Position numbers and translations under genes: made by a program
In this document: positions 1 to 11,100 of the stretch, one piece after another
Numbering within the stretch: position 1 is the stretch's first letter
Layout: every line of letters begins with the position of its first letter
The notes under the pieces: model-generated
Seen by the model: only the letters and a program-made list of their open reading frames with translations
What the model was told of the DNA's origin: nothing
Database searches by the model: none
DNA from: Branchiostoma lanceolatum
Lineage: Eukaryota > Chordata > Leptocardii > Amphioxiformes > Branchiostomatidae
Assembly (NCBI RefSeq): GCF_035083965.1
Contig: NC_089722.1
Coordinates: 27,984,642-28,048,641 of the forward strand
Direction of reading: 5' to 3'
Length of the DNA: 64,000 nt

Positions 1-451
1 GGCCTATCAACCCTATGAAGCTATTCAAGGCTTTAAATTGTGTTTTGTAAACGTTATTCTGGATCAGTAAATCCACACAAGTAATGAACATAGACGAGGG
101 AGGGAGGGGGGTATAGGCTCAGTCACGTTTGAGACCGCATTCTTGCCGCAACGCCGCCATGCGACAAGGAGTAGCAGAGTCCATTCAGGTTCTGTAGCTA
201 TCTGGAAGGTGCCATACAAGAACATTATTTTTCCGAAATTTAAACCCCAGGCGCAAAATACAACATTTCAGAAGTTAGGGATATTTCGTCTGGCTATATA
301 TTATTCCTGCTCACTACCCAAGCCCTCCGTAAACTGAAGTCATATCTTAGTACCTTGATTGTATTTTTCATCTTACATCTTCATTCATCCAAGATACCTT
401 TCGTCAAACATATTGATTGAACGTCGTCTTGTGTAATTATTTTCCCCACAG
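1..451. other. Intron of the GPCR gene (5' part outside window)
   Basis: No convincing coding segment is seen. The stretch ends in a pyrimidine-rich tract and CAG at 441-451, the acceptor for the GPCR exon. A G-rich run lies near 97-113. Confidence 0.5.
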
Positions 452-2626
452 TTAACGGATAGCTCTCCTCTCCCATCGCCCCAGGAGCCGAACATCGCTA
501 CTTTGTCTACATCACAAAACATACCAAGTCCGCCAAACTCCTCCTATTCCAGCTCGCCCTGCACTCCAAACGTCTCGCCAGCCCGCCAAGACTCGGAGGA
601 CAACGTCACATCTGACACGGAAGGGACAAGAAAGGACAGTGTGACGTATCGCATGACTCCACCTAAAGATGAGGAAGAGATAGACGTAGAAAGTTGCCTT
701 CGTCGAAGTAGTGTTGAAGATATGATCCTCAAACAGGCTGGGAAGTTCCCAAAATCCAACTTCCTAACCGTTCCGGGGATGCCTACAATAGCACCTAAAA
801 GACGAAAGTCTTCAACCACCAACCCCTTAGCTGTTCCAGTGAACAGCAAGACAGAGGATTCCGCCTCAAACGACTCTGCTGTTCCCAGCCTGAACCAAAT
901 GAACGGGTCTTCATCAGATCTCTGCCTTGCTGTACCAGTACTAGATTGTACAGGTAGATGCGGTCAAACGGCTGAAGATGAAACTGTGATAAAAACACCC
1001 ACCAAAATAGAGACAGAGACCCTCTGTATTCCGACTTCCCCCATCACCAACAACTACCTTGTTGTCGCTTGCCCGGTTAGAACATCCGATAATTATTTGC
1101 AAAGTGCAGACACCGACAATGGCAATGCCCTGGCTGTGTCAAGATCAAAAAACCCTGTTAATGTACCCTGCTTCAAGAGATCGTCGTCGCCCGGTCCAGA
1201 TGAGGAGGACCGAATTCTTCTAACAAAACTGAAAGAACCTTCAAAACCTTTACATGGAAGCATCGTGCCTGTTCCTAGCCCGCAAGACTGTTTGCCCTCG
1301 GCCTCTGCTGTAGCAAAAGAACACAACGAATCAACAACTCTTGCTAAGGTGCATACGGTTGCCGAGGGGCCTACGGCTTTGCCAAAAGGTGATGTATCGC
1401 CACCTCGCTCTCCTGTTGCATCACCTATGCGGACAAGGAGGAAAGGAGTGACGTCACTTCCGCCCGAGTTTAAAGCTAGGAAAAAATCAGAAGATTACCT
1501 GGTGGTGCCGTCCCTCGATGTTGAATTTGAACGCAGACCAAGCGCACCGCAACTTGTACCCTTCACCGGTCGATTCTTAGCAGTCCCTCCCATCAACATT
1601 GCGAAGGAGAGGCGAGTGAGTGCTCCGAGCTACTCGCCAGATCCTTCTGAAAAGTCGTCAAAGCCTCATCGAGAATCTATTGCCTGTTCGAACCCTACGA
1701 GTAAGGCTCAGGTTGACAAAAGTTTGAAGAAGCCAAAGAGAGAATCTATCGCCGTTTCGACTCCACGGTGGAAGACTAGCCTGAGAAGCCTTCTTAGCTT
1801 ACGTAGTCACGAGGAAGAAGTCATTGAAGAAGAAGAGGAGGAAGAGGAGGAGGAGGTGGGAAAGGATTGTAAGAAAGCTGAGTCCGAACAGGACAACCTA
1901 CAGGTTGATCAGAAAAATTGCCCAATGATACCGACTAAGAGACGGATCAGCTGGAACCTTCCGATGGACCAGTGTAGCAGCGAAGAGAATAGTTCACAAG
2001 GCGGAGAGAACACTTCCGCTGAAGGGTCATTGACAGTCGACGTCGACGGTGCCTGCGTCCGGTATCACCGGTCGGATAACATAGCTGGCGATGATGTCAG
2101 CTTACGAGAAGACTCGGGCATCCACATGCCAGCGGACGCCAACCACGTTATCAGCACCGTCCCTGTCGTCCCAGACGGCGGTGACAGAGACCTGTACCTC
2201 TCCGTACCTCGCCGTAAACCCAAACGTGTCATATCTCGCGAGCGCTTGTCCACGATATCTTTCTCATCTGACAGATCATTGTCCAAAGTCTCTACCGTTT
2301 CGCAAGCGTCCAGTTACAGTGGCGAGTACAGGTCAAGATCACGGACAGCTACTATGGACAGGTCAGCAGCCAAACGGTCTGTATATATTGTCCTGACGTT
2401 TGTCCTGGCCTGGATGCCCTTGCCTGTAATAATTTTAGTAGGGTGTTTCATCAACGGCCCGCAGATTTCTGATGCGGAGACGATAGCCTATGTGCTGATG
2501 ATGGCGTCTAGGATGGTGCACCCCATTTTGTACGCTTGTTTCAACAAAGGTTTTAGAACTGAATTCAAACGGATGATAAAGGTTATGGTATGTAGACCAA
2601 CAGCGCCTCAAGGAATTGACAATTGA
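452..2626 (+). CDS. Class A GPCR, last coding exon (giant ICL3, TM6, TM7, tail)
   Basis: Terminal exon of a rhodopsin-like receptor. A polypyrimidine tract and CAG at 449-451 give a phase-0 acceptor, and the frame is open from 452 to the TGA at 2624-2626 (724 codons plus stop). The first ~600 residues are hydrophilic, Ser/Pro-rich, with an acidic run of Glu near 1822-1856; they must be the third intracellular loop, as in muscarinic or alpha-2 adrenergic receptors but longer. TM6 (about 2374-2452) has F-x-L-A-W-M-P in place of the usual FxxCWxP. TM7 (about 2485-2560) ends HPILYACFNKGFR, so NPxxY is HPxxY. TM7 has no opsin-type retinal lysine. The loop carries a dozen degenerate [LY]-x-V-P motifs. 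Exons for TM1-TM5 lie upstream of the window. Ligand and subfamily cannot be told; an orphan or aminergic-like receptor is likely. Confidence 0.85.
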   Translation, partial: LTDSSPLPSPQEPNIATLSTSQNIPSPPNSSYSSSPCTPNVSPARQDSEDNVTSDTEGTRKDSVTYRMTPPKDEEEIDVESCLRRSSVEDMILKQAGKFPKSNFLTVPGMPTIAPKRRKSSTTNPLAVPVNSKTEDSASNDSAVPSLNQMNGSSSDLCLAVPVLDCTGRCGQTAEDETVIKTPTKIETETLCIPTSPITNNYLVVACPVRTSDNYLQSADTDNGNALAVSRSKNPVNVPCFKRSSSPGPDEEDRILLTKLKEPSKPLHGSIVPVPSPQDCLPSASAVAKEHNESTTLAKVHTVAEGPTALPKGDVSPPRSPVASPMRTRRKGVTSLPPEFKARKKSEDYLVVPSLDVEFERRPSAPQLVPFTGRFLAVPPINIAKERRVSAPSYSPDPSEKSSKPHRESIACSNPTSKAQVDKSLKKPKRESIAVSTPRWKTSLRSLLSLRSHEEEVIEEEEEEEEEEVGKDCKKAESEQDNLQVDQKNCPMIPTKRRISWNLPMDQCSSEENSSQGGENTSAEGSLTVDVDGACVRYHRSDNIAGDDVSLREDSGIHMPADANHVISTVPVVPDGGDRDLYLSVPRRKPKRVISRERLSTISFSSDRSLSKVSTVSQASSYSGEYRSRSRTATMDRSAAKRSVYIVLTFVLAWMPLPVIILVGCFINGPQISDAETIAYVLMMASRMVHPILYACFNKGFRTEFKRMIKVMVCRPTAPQGIDN

Positions 2627-2633
2627 AGCTCGC

Positions 2634-2726
2634 GATATCTCGCGAGAATATGCTGATATCGCGATATCTTACGAGAATATGTTGATATCAGGATATCTCG
2701 CGATGATATGTTCATATCGCGATATT
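2634..2726. repeat. 29-bp tandem repeat rich in TCGCGA/GATATC palindromes
   Basis: Three 29-bp units (2634-2662, 2663-2691, 2692-2720) plus a 6-bp stub, beginning only 7 bp after the GPCR stop codon. Units open with GATATCT and close with GATATCGC or a one-base variant. Unit 1 contains the exact decamer TCTCGCGAGA at 2638-2647, the motif known to be bound by BANP and linked to Kaiso in vertebrates; later units carry mutated versions. It lies in the presumed 3' UTR. Confidence 0.85.
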
Positions 2727-4579
2727 TTCTAGACACCGAGTCAATGAGATAGAACAGCCGGTGCAAGAACCTTGAATATTTTGTGCATTTTTACTTGCGA
2801 TTTGTAGACGACAACGACGTGTTTTATGTCGCCCTTGTCACAATTTATACCTCAGTATTTAGGTCCTTTTTAAATTCACCCTTAAATTTCCTTTAGGGTT
2901 TTAGGACAGCCTTTTTGATAGGCTGACATGTTTACCCAGTATGAATAGATACTATTGATTGATTGATTGTTAATAAAAACCCTGTAACAAACAGTAAATT
3001 GAACACAGAGTTCCACAACTATTAATAGTGACAGTAGTATATAAAGATACAAATGTTGCTATTAGATGTTTGGCAATATTGTGTTGTACCTTGTTTATGA
3101 AAAAAGTGCTATCAAACGTCTTTAAGGTTCAAATTACCTTGTAAGTTAAAAGTAACAGGTGTGTTGCTGTTACAGTGAACTTCAGTGTATTTACTTAGGT
3201 AATTTGAATTACCTCTATCAAATATTTTGATAGAACTAATTAAAATCGTTCAATGCTGTGGACGATTTCTGAGGGATTGCGATGTAAGAAACCTACCTTG
3301 TGTCAAAGATCGAATACGTCGTAATACCTAATGCATGAGAATGTTACTTAAAGGCACGTGCACCCAGTGCATTTTATGAGGCTTGAAAACTGGAAATATT
3401 TCAATTGCTGTAATCTTTATGAAATTGACATTTAATGCCACTGTTAACCACATTTGCGTGCGGATTTCTTATCAAAAGTGCTCAAAACCGGCACAAAAAT
3501 AAGCTACATGGTGATCTTTTAGTTTCACGCGCCTAGTGTAAATAGACCGATACCATAGCACCGCCAACCTCCGTCAAAACGCATGGAAATGCAAATATTT
3601 TACGTATACGGACATGCAGTCACTCTCTCATTGGTCCACCCGCAAATCGTGATGGATAGTCAGGCTCATTCTATGAGTGCTTGGATTTTCTATCAGTACT
3701 TGTTCTCACCACACAACGACATCGCATGTTTGCACCTTTAATGTCAATATGTAATGGTATAGTGTTATTGAAACTCTATGTAGGAATGTCTGAATGACTA
3801 GAAATTTGATTTTTTTATTCAAGTTTCTAGCCTCATAAAATTCTCTGGGTGCCTTTAAAACATGTGCGCAATATTGGCCCATTCTTATTATATGTAAGTC
3901 AGCAGTGTACACGGTACAGTTTGTTATATCATACATGCGTTAATGTTTTAAAACACATTTTGCAGTTTAAGTTGTGTGCACAAACAGTAGAGATACTGCT
4001 CGTAATCATTAGGATCTTTTGTTTCTTTATGTTTTGCCATACTCTTGTATACGCGAAGGCAAAAAAAACGTGGAAGACTAAAGACAGTAAACATCCACAA
4101 CCTATATATATTTTCATAACGTACATTTGACTTAGGTTAGCGTTTTACGCTACTTATTCTTCCTCCAATTTTTCCGTTCTTTTAGTGTATATGTAGACAA
4201 GTTGTTATAGAATTTCAAACGCACTTGTTTTCTAATGTACGATCAATTGATTTTTCTTAGCCCTTGAATATCTAAAGCCCTTAATGATCATATTTGACTT
4301 TTATGTTCTCTGATGACGCGCCAGAATTGAAACCAGAAATATGATTTGACAATAGGAATCTACGTTAAGTATAAAAAGAACCCCCGTGGAGCCCAACAGT
4401 GTCATTAGATATTACTTACAAGCGCAAGACAACAGCGGTTACAATAGAGCCCTGTCAAGCTGTTCGTTCTTCTTTACAGCTTTGAATATAAGCTTTTGAC
4501 GTTTTCTATGTATTGTTCGGCTTACCGTGCAGAAAATAAAGTTTGATGTCACTCGAACCGGTAAAGATGCGATGTCGCC

Positions 4580-4755
4580 TGTGTGTCTGTCTGTTTGTTT
4601 GTGTGTGTGTGTGTGTGTGTGCGTTTGTATGTGCGTGTCCGTGTGTGTGCGCGTGCGTGTGTGCATGTGTGCGCGTGCGTGTATGTGCTTGTGTGTGTGT
4701 GTGCGTGCGCGCGTGTGTGCGTGTGCGCGCGCGTGTGTGTGTGTGTGTGTGTGTG
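4580..4755. repeat. (TG)n / (TGCG)n microsatellite
   Basis: About 175 bp of alternating purine-pyrimidine, mostly TG with CG interruptions. It yields low-complexity open frames on both strands that should not be read as genes. Such sequence can adopt Z-DNA and is length-polymorphic. Confidence 0.95.
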
Positions 4756-5653
4756 TTAATCATCGGGTACCGAAATGGTTGTCTCAATGTTGAAAACTAG
4801 TACTCCAAACCTTTACTGTAGCGTTTTAGTTCTCAAAACCCAAACAGCAAAAGTTTGTCGAAAGTTATTAACTGTTACCAGTGAGATGTAATGTTCAATA
4901 TATACATCTATGTTTTAATATTTCAGCGTGAATGTGTGTTACAGTATGTGTATGTGTAAGGGTATGTGAGTGTTTGTGCGTGTATGTGTGCGTATGCGTG
5001 TGATGTATGTGTGGTTGTGCGTGTGTGTATTAAAAAAACGATGCATTGCTACTATTCAAAACTGTAACACCCTGAGGCATGTGCTGCATTAGAAAAGGCC
5101 CTCATATGAATCATACTGTGTGCCACAGGGGATGTCTGTATCACCCTCAACGATGCATTGCGCTACACCCATTCTTCAAATCTTGGCTTAGATATTAATT
5201 ATTGCTGACAAGGGAATAATAAAAACTCGTAAGCAAGCATGCGATGTGCCTCGAGCAAACTAGCACATTCGCTGATAATGAAAATGACTTTTCTTCCTGG
5301 GAATTATCTCTCTTAAAATAAAAGGTAATTATATACCATTAGAGCAAAACAAATCAATCTTCTTTGAGACGGAGAACTGTACCCTATGATCAAGCTCGAG
5401 ATGATAATTCTTGTAGGATCCAATTACTTTCATCATTAATACGCATGCGCATCAGCATTATGTATGTCACGATTCCACATCAGTCGGTGATTTCGACATC
5501 GAAAATGCGCAACTTCAGTTATGTTTTCTGAAAATTGAGGGTTAATAAACGTTACTAGAAGCATCACTGTATTCTGCTAGACTCTACCAGCCTCCGCGGG
5601 TCGCTGGGAAAATAGTAGAAACTGGCCAAAATAGAGTCATTGTATGAAGGGAG

Positions 5654-5801
5654 TAGCCTCCGTTGCAGGCTCTGAACCGGCTTTTTGTGGGCTAAATAAT
5701 ACACTTTTTGCAACCAGCCCGTAACTATCAGCCAACCCCGTAACTACATGTATCAGCCGGCTCTAGCCAAAAAGCCGGTTCAGAGCCTGCAACGGAGGCT
5801 A
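5654..5801. mobile_element. Inverted-repeat MITE with 9-bp target duplication
   Basis: A 148-bp element starting TAGCCTCCGTTGCAGG and ending with its exact reverse complement; the terminal inverted repeats are about 33 bp. It is bracketed by a perfect 9-bp direct repeat, TGAAGGGAG, at 5645-5653 and 5802-5810. No coding capacity, so non-autonomous. A 9-bp duplication suggests a Mutator-like source; if one base is chance, hAT (8 bp) remains possible. A solo end of the same family is at about 44654-44669. Confidence 0.88.
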
Positions 5802-8117
5802 TGAAGGGAGTCGATTACGGAGATCGGGTCCGATATTGCGAATGTTACCCTCCATGGCCAAAGTCCCCCGGCAAATGTTCTCCCTATAGCCGGCGCGGTT
5901 AGTCTGGTAGAGACTAGTATTCTGCATAAAGAGAGATGTGTGGTAACTCACTGTTGCTCCTCGAGCTCTGCCTGACACCCTTTTGAAAGGCGCCACCTTC
6001 CGGCAAAGTGACGTGAGATTTGATCTGTGGGGAGCTTAGGGATACGTGCTCTAACTGCATATTATGTTTTCCCTATAGCCTTTTAACATTCTAAGGAGTG
6101 CTCACTGTACATGACGTTGATTTTGGGTTCCTGCCTCACTGTATTACTCTAAAATCCGTCAACACAGTCAGTTTAGCATCTTTTCAACATATCGCTTCTA
6201 ACACAAGCACAGCATCAAGGAAACAACAAAATTCGACAAGGTTTTGGTGTCTACAACATAACATTGCAAACGATGTTATTCATCCAGCCATTGCACAACT
6301 GATCACATTACAAAATATGAGTTATTCTTAGCGGTGAAGGTCTTTTTTGTGCCGCTACAAAGCCATTGAAGTTCAAGTCTACAATTTTACTACCGTATAT
6401 TCAACTGCCTCTTTTCAAAGGTATCTCCATGCAAGTTTTTCTAACAACATTTCCTGTCTTGGATGTAGTGTTATCAGAACCCTATCCACGTCTTTAAATT
6501 CCTAAGTAACAGCTCTCTATATCAATTCTTTTCTTCGACTGTGAAAGAAAATGGTAAAATCTCAACTTTGAGACGCGACTTCGCTGAGGGTTAGTCTTAC
6601 CACAACACGTACATGTACCCTTCAAGAGCCGCATCATAACTCAATGTTTACTTCCAATTCAAAAGCATCAGTCCTGAAAAGGCCAATGCCTTTCTTACCA
6701 AAAGTGCATTTCCAACGGAGCAAAGAGCTGGCCCTGAAAAATGCAGTCGTTGATTTTGAAGGATCAGTACCATAACTCATTGTTGTCAGCTCCTTTTGCT
6801 TCAATGTTATCACTAGTAGCCGGAGATGGCGTACTTACACGAAGTGCTTTTACAACGGCAAAGATAACTCTTTGAACACTGCACTGGTAACAGACGATGG
6901 AGCTCTATCATACGTCATGGTTGTCAGCCTCTTTCAAGCCTGGACTATTAGTGTTGCAGCGGTGATCATATCCATACCAGACGGGCTTTGCGAGTCGTAC
7001 AAATGGCTGGCTCTATGCAGCTTGCAAAAGCTCTTAATCTGTCATAGTCGGTGCTCTCTAATACCACTGAAATATTATCGTGTTGGCCTTGGCGAGTTCG
7101 GCTTGAGGGCACGTGCGCACAGAAAGTTTATGGAATGTGTGTGGTGTGAGTCCTGTTATCAAACTCCAGTCTCTTCTTGATCATCATAGCGTGCATTCAG
7201 ATATGTACACGTTAGTTTCAAATTCATATACCCGGAGGCAAGTTTCATTAACTAGATGTGAGCAAAGAGAAAAAAATAACTGAAATAACTATACAATACA
7301 TATTAATTCAACATTGGAATGACTTCCTGGCAAGTGGTAAATTGGAAATGCAAGAGAACAGTTCAATAACCATTCTGCCAAACTTTTGCACGAAGCTGAA
7401 ATATAATACATACTGTACTACATAATGTACTGCATATTTCTATATTCATCAAATGCCTATTTCATCTCTGAAGTCTAAACAGTATCAATTTAAGATGTAG
7501 ATGCGGGCTGTTTATCAAACATTTTCTTGACTTACCTTCCCATACTTTGGAAGTACATGTAAGCTTCGCATGTATCATAGTCTTTGAATAACTATTTTAC
7601 AATACATGAAGTAAATGATTTATGGTACACTTCAGTATTTACCATTATTTTGACCTATTTAACAATGATACTACTGACAAACCAATATCATGATCATTTA
7701 CATAGAAAATTCCACCACCAAAGTGGGCAACTCTATTTCTTACTTTACATTTAGCTAACTCTACTGAGACATATTTCTCATTTTGTCTTGACTGTTGCAA
7801 AAAGTTGCTATGTTACTGACGCCAGTTTATCCAAAACCACAAATTACAACTCTGACACAATATTGTTTTCATACTATCTCAATTAGGCAGGAAATGCTTG
7901 AACCAAGGCATTAGACTTCTACATGTACTCATCTATATTCCAGTTTTATCACTGTTAACAAAATTCAAGCTAACGTTACATGTAAATCAAGTGATGAAAA
8001 CAGTTCTTGAAAAATCTTGACTTCTTAATATCGTGCTTTATCGTTATCAAATATCTGATGTATGAAAATTAAACTGCAGATACATGTATGCGTTCAGCAA
8101 TTCTCCACAAAGCAATC

Positions 8118-11100
8118 TTATGACTTCACAGTATTCTTGTTGGCTTGTTTCCTTTTCTTAAGTCTTTTATTTAGATCTTTACCATTTGTATGCCCTGACA
8201 ATGATTTCTCAGTTCTGTATTTGCCAGTGCCACCCTTCTTTCCATGGGGTTTATCTTCTTTGTGGTTTCCAGTTTCTTGCTCAGTGCTCTTCCTGTTCCC
8301 ACCAGACCCTGCGACCTTATTCTGTTCATCTGTATTTGCTGTTGAACTACCTGGCTGTACCGCTTCATTTTTCCTGGTCTTTCCTTGCATCTTCTTGCTC
8401 TTCTCAATCATTTTTCTGTGAGAAGTGCAACATACATGCATGTTACATTGAGTATAAAAAGACATTCAGATATCCGTGTTTATCATTAAGTTCTGCATTC
8501 AAAGATCTACAATCGATCTCCAAGCAATTCTATTTTAAATCCAGCCTGCTCCTCTGGTTATTTGACATCTTACTATATAAGTGCAATAGAGAGCTGATTG
8601 GCTACAAGCTGCAAGGCCCTTTGTAATGGCATAATAATGGGGATCAAAAACCTACTCGGAAGTAGGATACCCATTTCATAGCCTAACTGAATCATGTTTT
8701 AGCGGCCAGCCCAACATCTGCGGGGAGGTGCTATTACAGCCTTGGACAGCGGAGTTACATAGTCTACCCATTACACTGCTTCTGAGAAATATTTGATACC
8801 CAAACTAATCAAACACATACAAGGGGACACATCCCAGTTTATTTTGGGTTTCCATTCGAGTTTGGCCACCCTCAATAATAGCAACCGTCTCTTCACTTGA
8901 AAGGAAAGGAAACACTTAAAACCCATCACCTACATTTCTGTCACAAAAATGATTGATATTGTTGGAAAGAGAAAACTCTTAGGTGTACTGAAGCCAATTA
9001 TAGAGAAAATCACTCCACTGAGATTTTCACAATGACCTGACATGAAAAGCATTGCAATGCTGCCCACATACATACACATTAAAGGTGAATGTGGGGCAAA
9101 GGGGCACATGACATTCAAAGCGGAAGCATACCCGAAAGTAAGGTTCAAGCTCAAAATCAAGTTCACCAAATCAGATCTTATCCAATGCTTTTCAGCCACC
9201 TCAGTATTTAGTGTCATTTTGCAGCAGATAACTGTAATGCAGAAATGTTCACGGTGGATTTATGTTCATGGTTTTTGTGGTGAACTCTTCTAAAACCAAC
9301 GTGACACTTTTTGCCCACCTATGACTGCAGCCCTACTATTCTTTCAAACGCGAACTTAAAGCCACCACGAACACTCCATTTTCTCCCTACTGCAAAATTA
9401 AATTCCTGCAAACTTAAATGTATCTACAGTATGGGAAATGTGAACTCAAACCTCAACACTCAAAACCTTTTCAATACTTTTTTTACTACACAATACCATG
9501 AACCCCTGTCGCAGAAGAACTGGTGTGTGCAAATGATAAATGGCTAGACCAAGTTGCCACAATATCTACTAACAGAGAAGGGATCAGAATAGAAAACCTT
9601 ATGAGCTGGAATAGGGTGGATAACAAGCTACAATCATACCTGCTCATGACTCCCAGTTTATCGTCCTTACATGACTCAAGTTCTTTTACCAAATACAAAA
9701 TTCCCTTATTCCTTTGGTGGCTATCATTCACAGCTATCTACCAGGTGCAGGCTGTGAAACTTAAGTACAGACTACTCATTCATACACTAAACTGTGCAGC
9801 ATAAAAGCCAAATTGGTCATTTGGCAAATGACTCAGACAATAACGGATACCATAAATGTTCCATATCAAATTTTGTCTTTTACAGTAATTCCTTACAAAT
9901 TACCCATTGAAAGGTAACTACCGTGACCCATAACATGGTGAATGTAGAATATGCACAAAGCCAGCTACAAATCATGCTTCCATGTAGCATTCCTCATCTG
10001 ATCATTATTTAGTGGCCTCACCGTTTCCTCACAGCCTTGTCCACAAACATCTTTGGTGTAGTGCTGATACTCTTCCGTTTGGGTGCTTTTTTCTCCAGGA
10101 ATCTTCTCTCCTTTCTGCTCACAAGCAATGAACAAAACAAAAAGATTTAACAATGAAAAAAGTTTTTGAGCAAGTGTTGTCCTATTTCTTGTCAATAATA
10201 CACTCTATATGTATGTGCCTGCCACAAACATTAACCATTGTGAAAACCTCCTTTTATTTCCTACTACAACTTGAGGACAACTTTGGTACACATGAATGAT
10301 AGAATTATGAACATGTAGTTCATGAGGTCACACTGTAATCATTGTTATTTCAAAACTGCCCTCAAGCATTGTAAAAGCCTAATCAATTTCCTGCAAAATT
10401 ATCCTTAAGATGAAGAAGTAGACAAGGAGATAATCACAGTAAGATTCCCTCCAGCAAAGATGAATAAATCGGTCAGGTAACTGTATGTAATACAGAAGAT
10501 TTGTGATCTGTTGCATGTCAAATTTTGTATAAAGTTTGGTCCATGCCTAAGGAAACAGAAACTTATGTTACATTAATTTTGTACCATTAGAGAGTCTAAA
10601 TGAGTAGCTGCTGGCACAGGAATTATCAATGTTTTACACAGCAGGAGGTTGCAGAGAAAGGTAAGAAGAAATAGGCATTGTGCCACATATGAAAGTAGGA
10701 ATACATATTGCATATTAGGCACTATCTAATTTTCTAAAAGCATGCATATGTAGTATGCATTGTGTAATCATGTAGATACATAAAGTATCATTAGGGGCTC
10801 AAGGCTGAGTCCAGCTCTAAATTCTTCTATTCCTTTAAATTTGATGAAGCAAAATCTTGTGGCCAGCATTGAAGGCACAAGAATTTTAGGTGGGTCTGAG
10901 TGGATTCTCTGCCTCGAAATATAGAAAATTCAAACCACATTGCAGATTGAATTTCCTGTATCTAAAGGGACGCCTTTCAAAGGGTAAAATCCTAACTCTG
11001 CAAAAATTTTGTGCCGCTGTTGATGATTTCATAAAATTGTCATAGGTTTTGTTTCAATTTTTGTCCGTTTCTTTGCCATACATGTACCTGTTTGCTTTCT

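Larger units (their letters stand above)
2727..8117. other. Spacer between GPCR and DDX52 (convergent genes)
   Basis: About 5.4 kb without a supportable gene. It contains a LINE-like tail ending in (ATTG)n at about 2950-2968, a long TG microsatellite (4580-4755), a second TG-rich patch (4930-5030) and a 148-bp inverted-repeat element (5654-5801). The 3' ends of both flanking transcripts must lie here. Short open frames around 3700-4130 and 6098-7180 lack splice signals and protein-like composition. Confidence 0.5.

Noticed and set aside
544-2286. Minus-strand frames inside the GPCR exon
   Set aside because: Shadows of the plus-strand coding exon.
4439-4800. Open frames of 75-93 codons on both strands
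   Set aside because: They are translations of the TG/CA microsatellite with no real protein composition.
6098-7180. Plus-strand frames of 77 and 102 codons
   Set aside because: No family resemblance, no splice signals, random-like composition.
8062-8626. Plus-strand frames rich in Phe/Leu/Cys
   Set aside because: Antisense of the Lys/Ser-rich last exon of DDX52.
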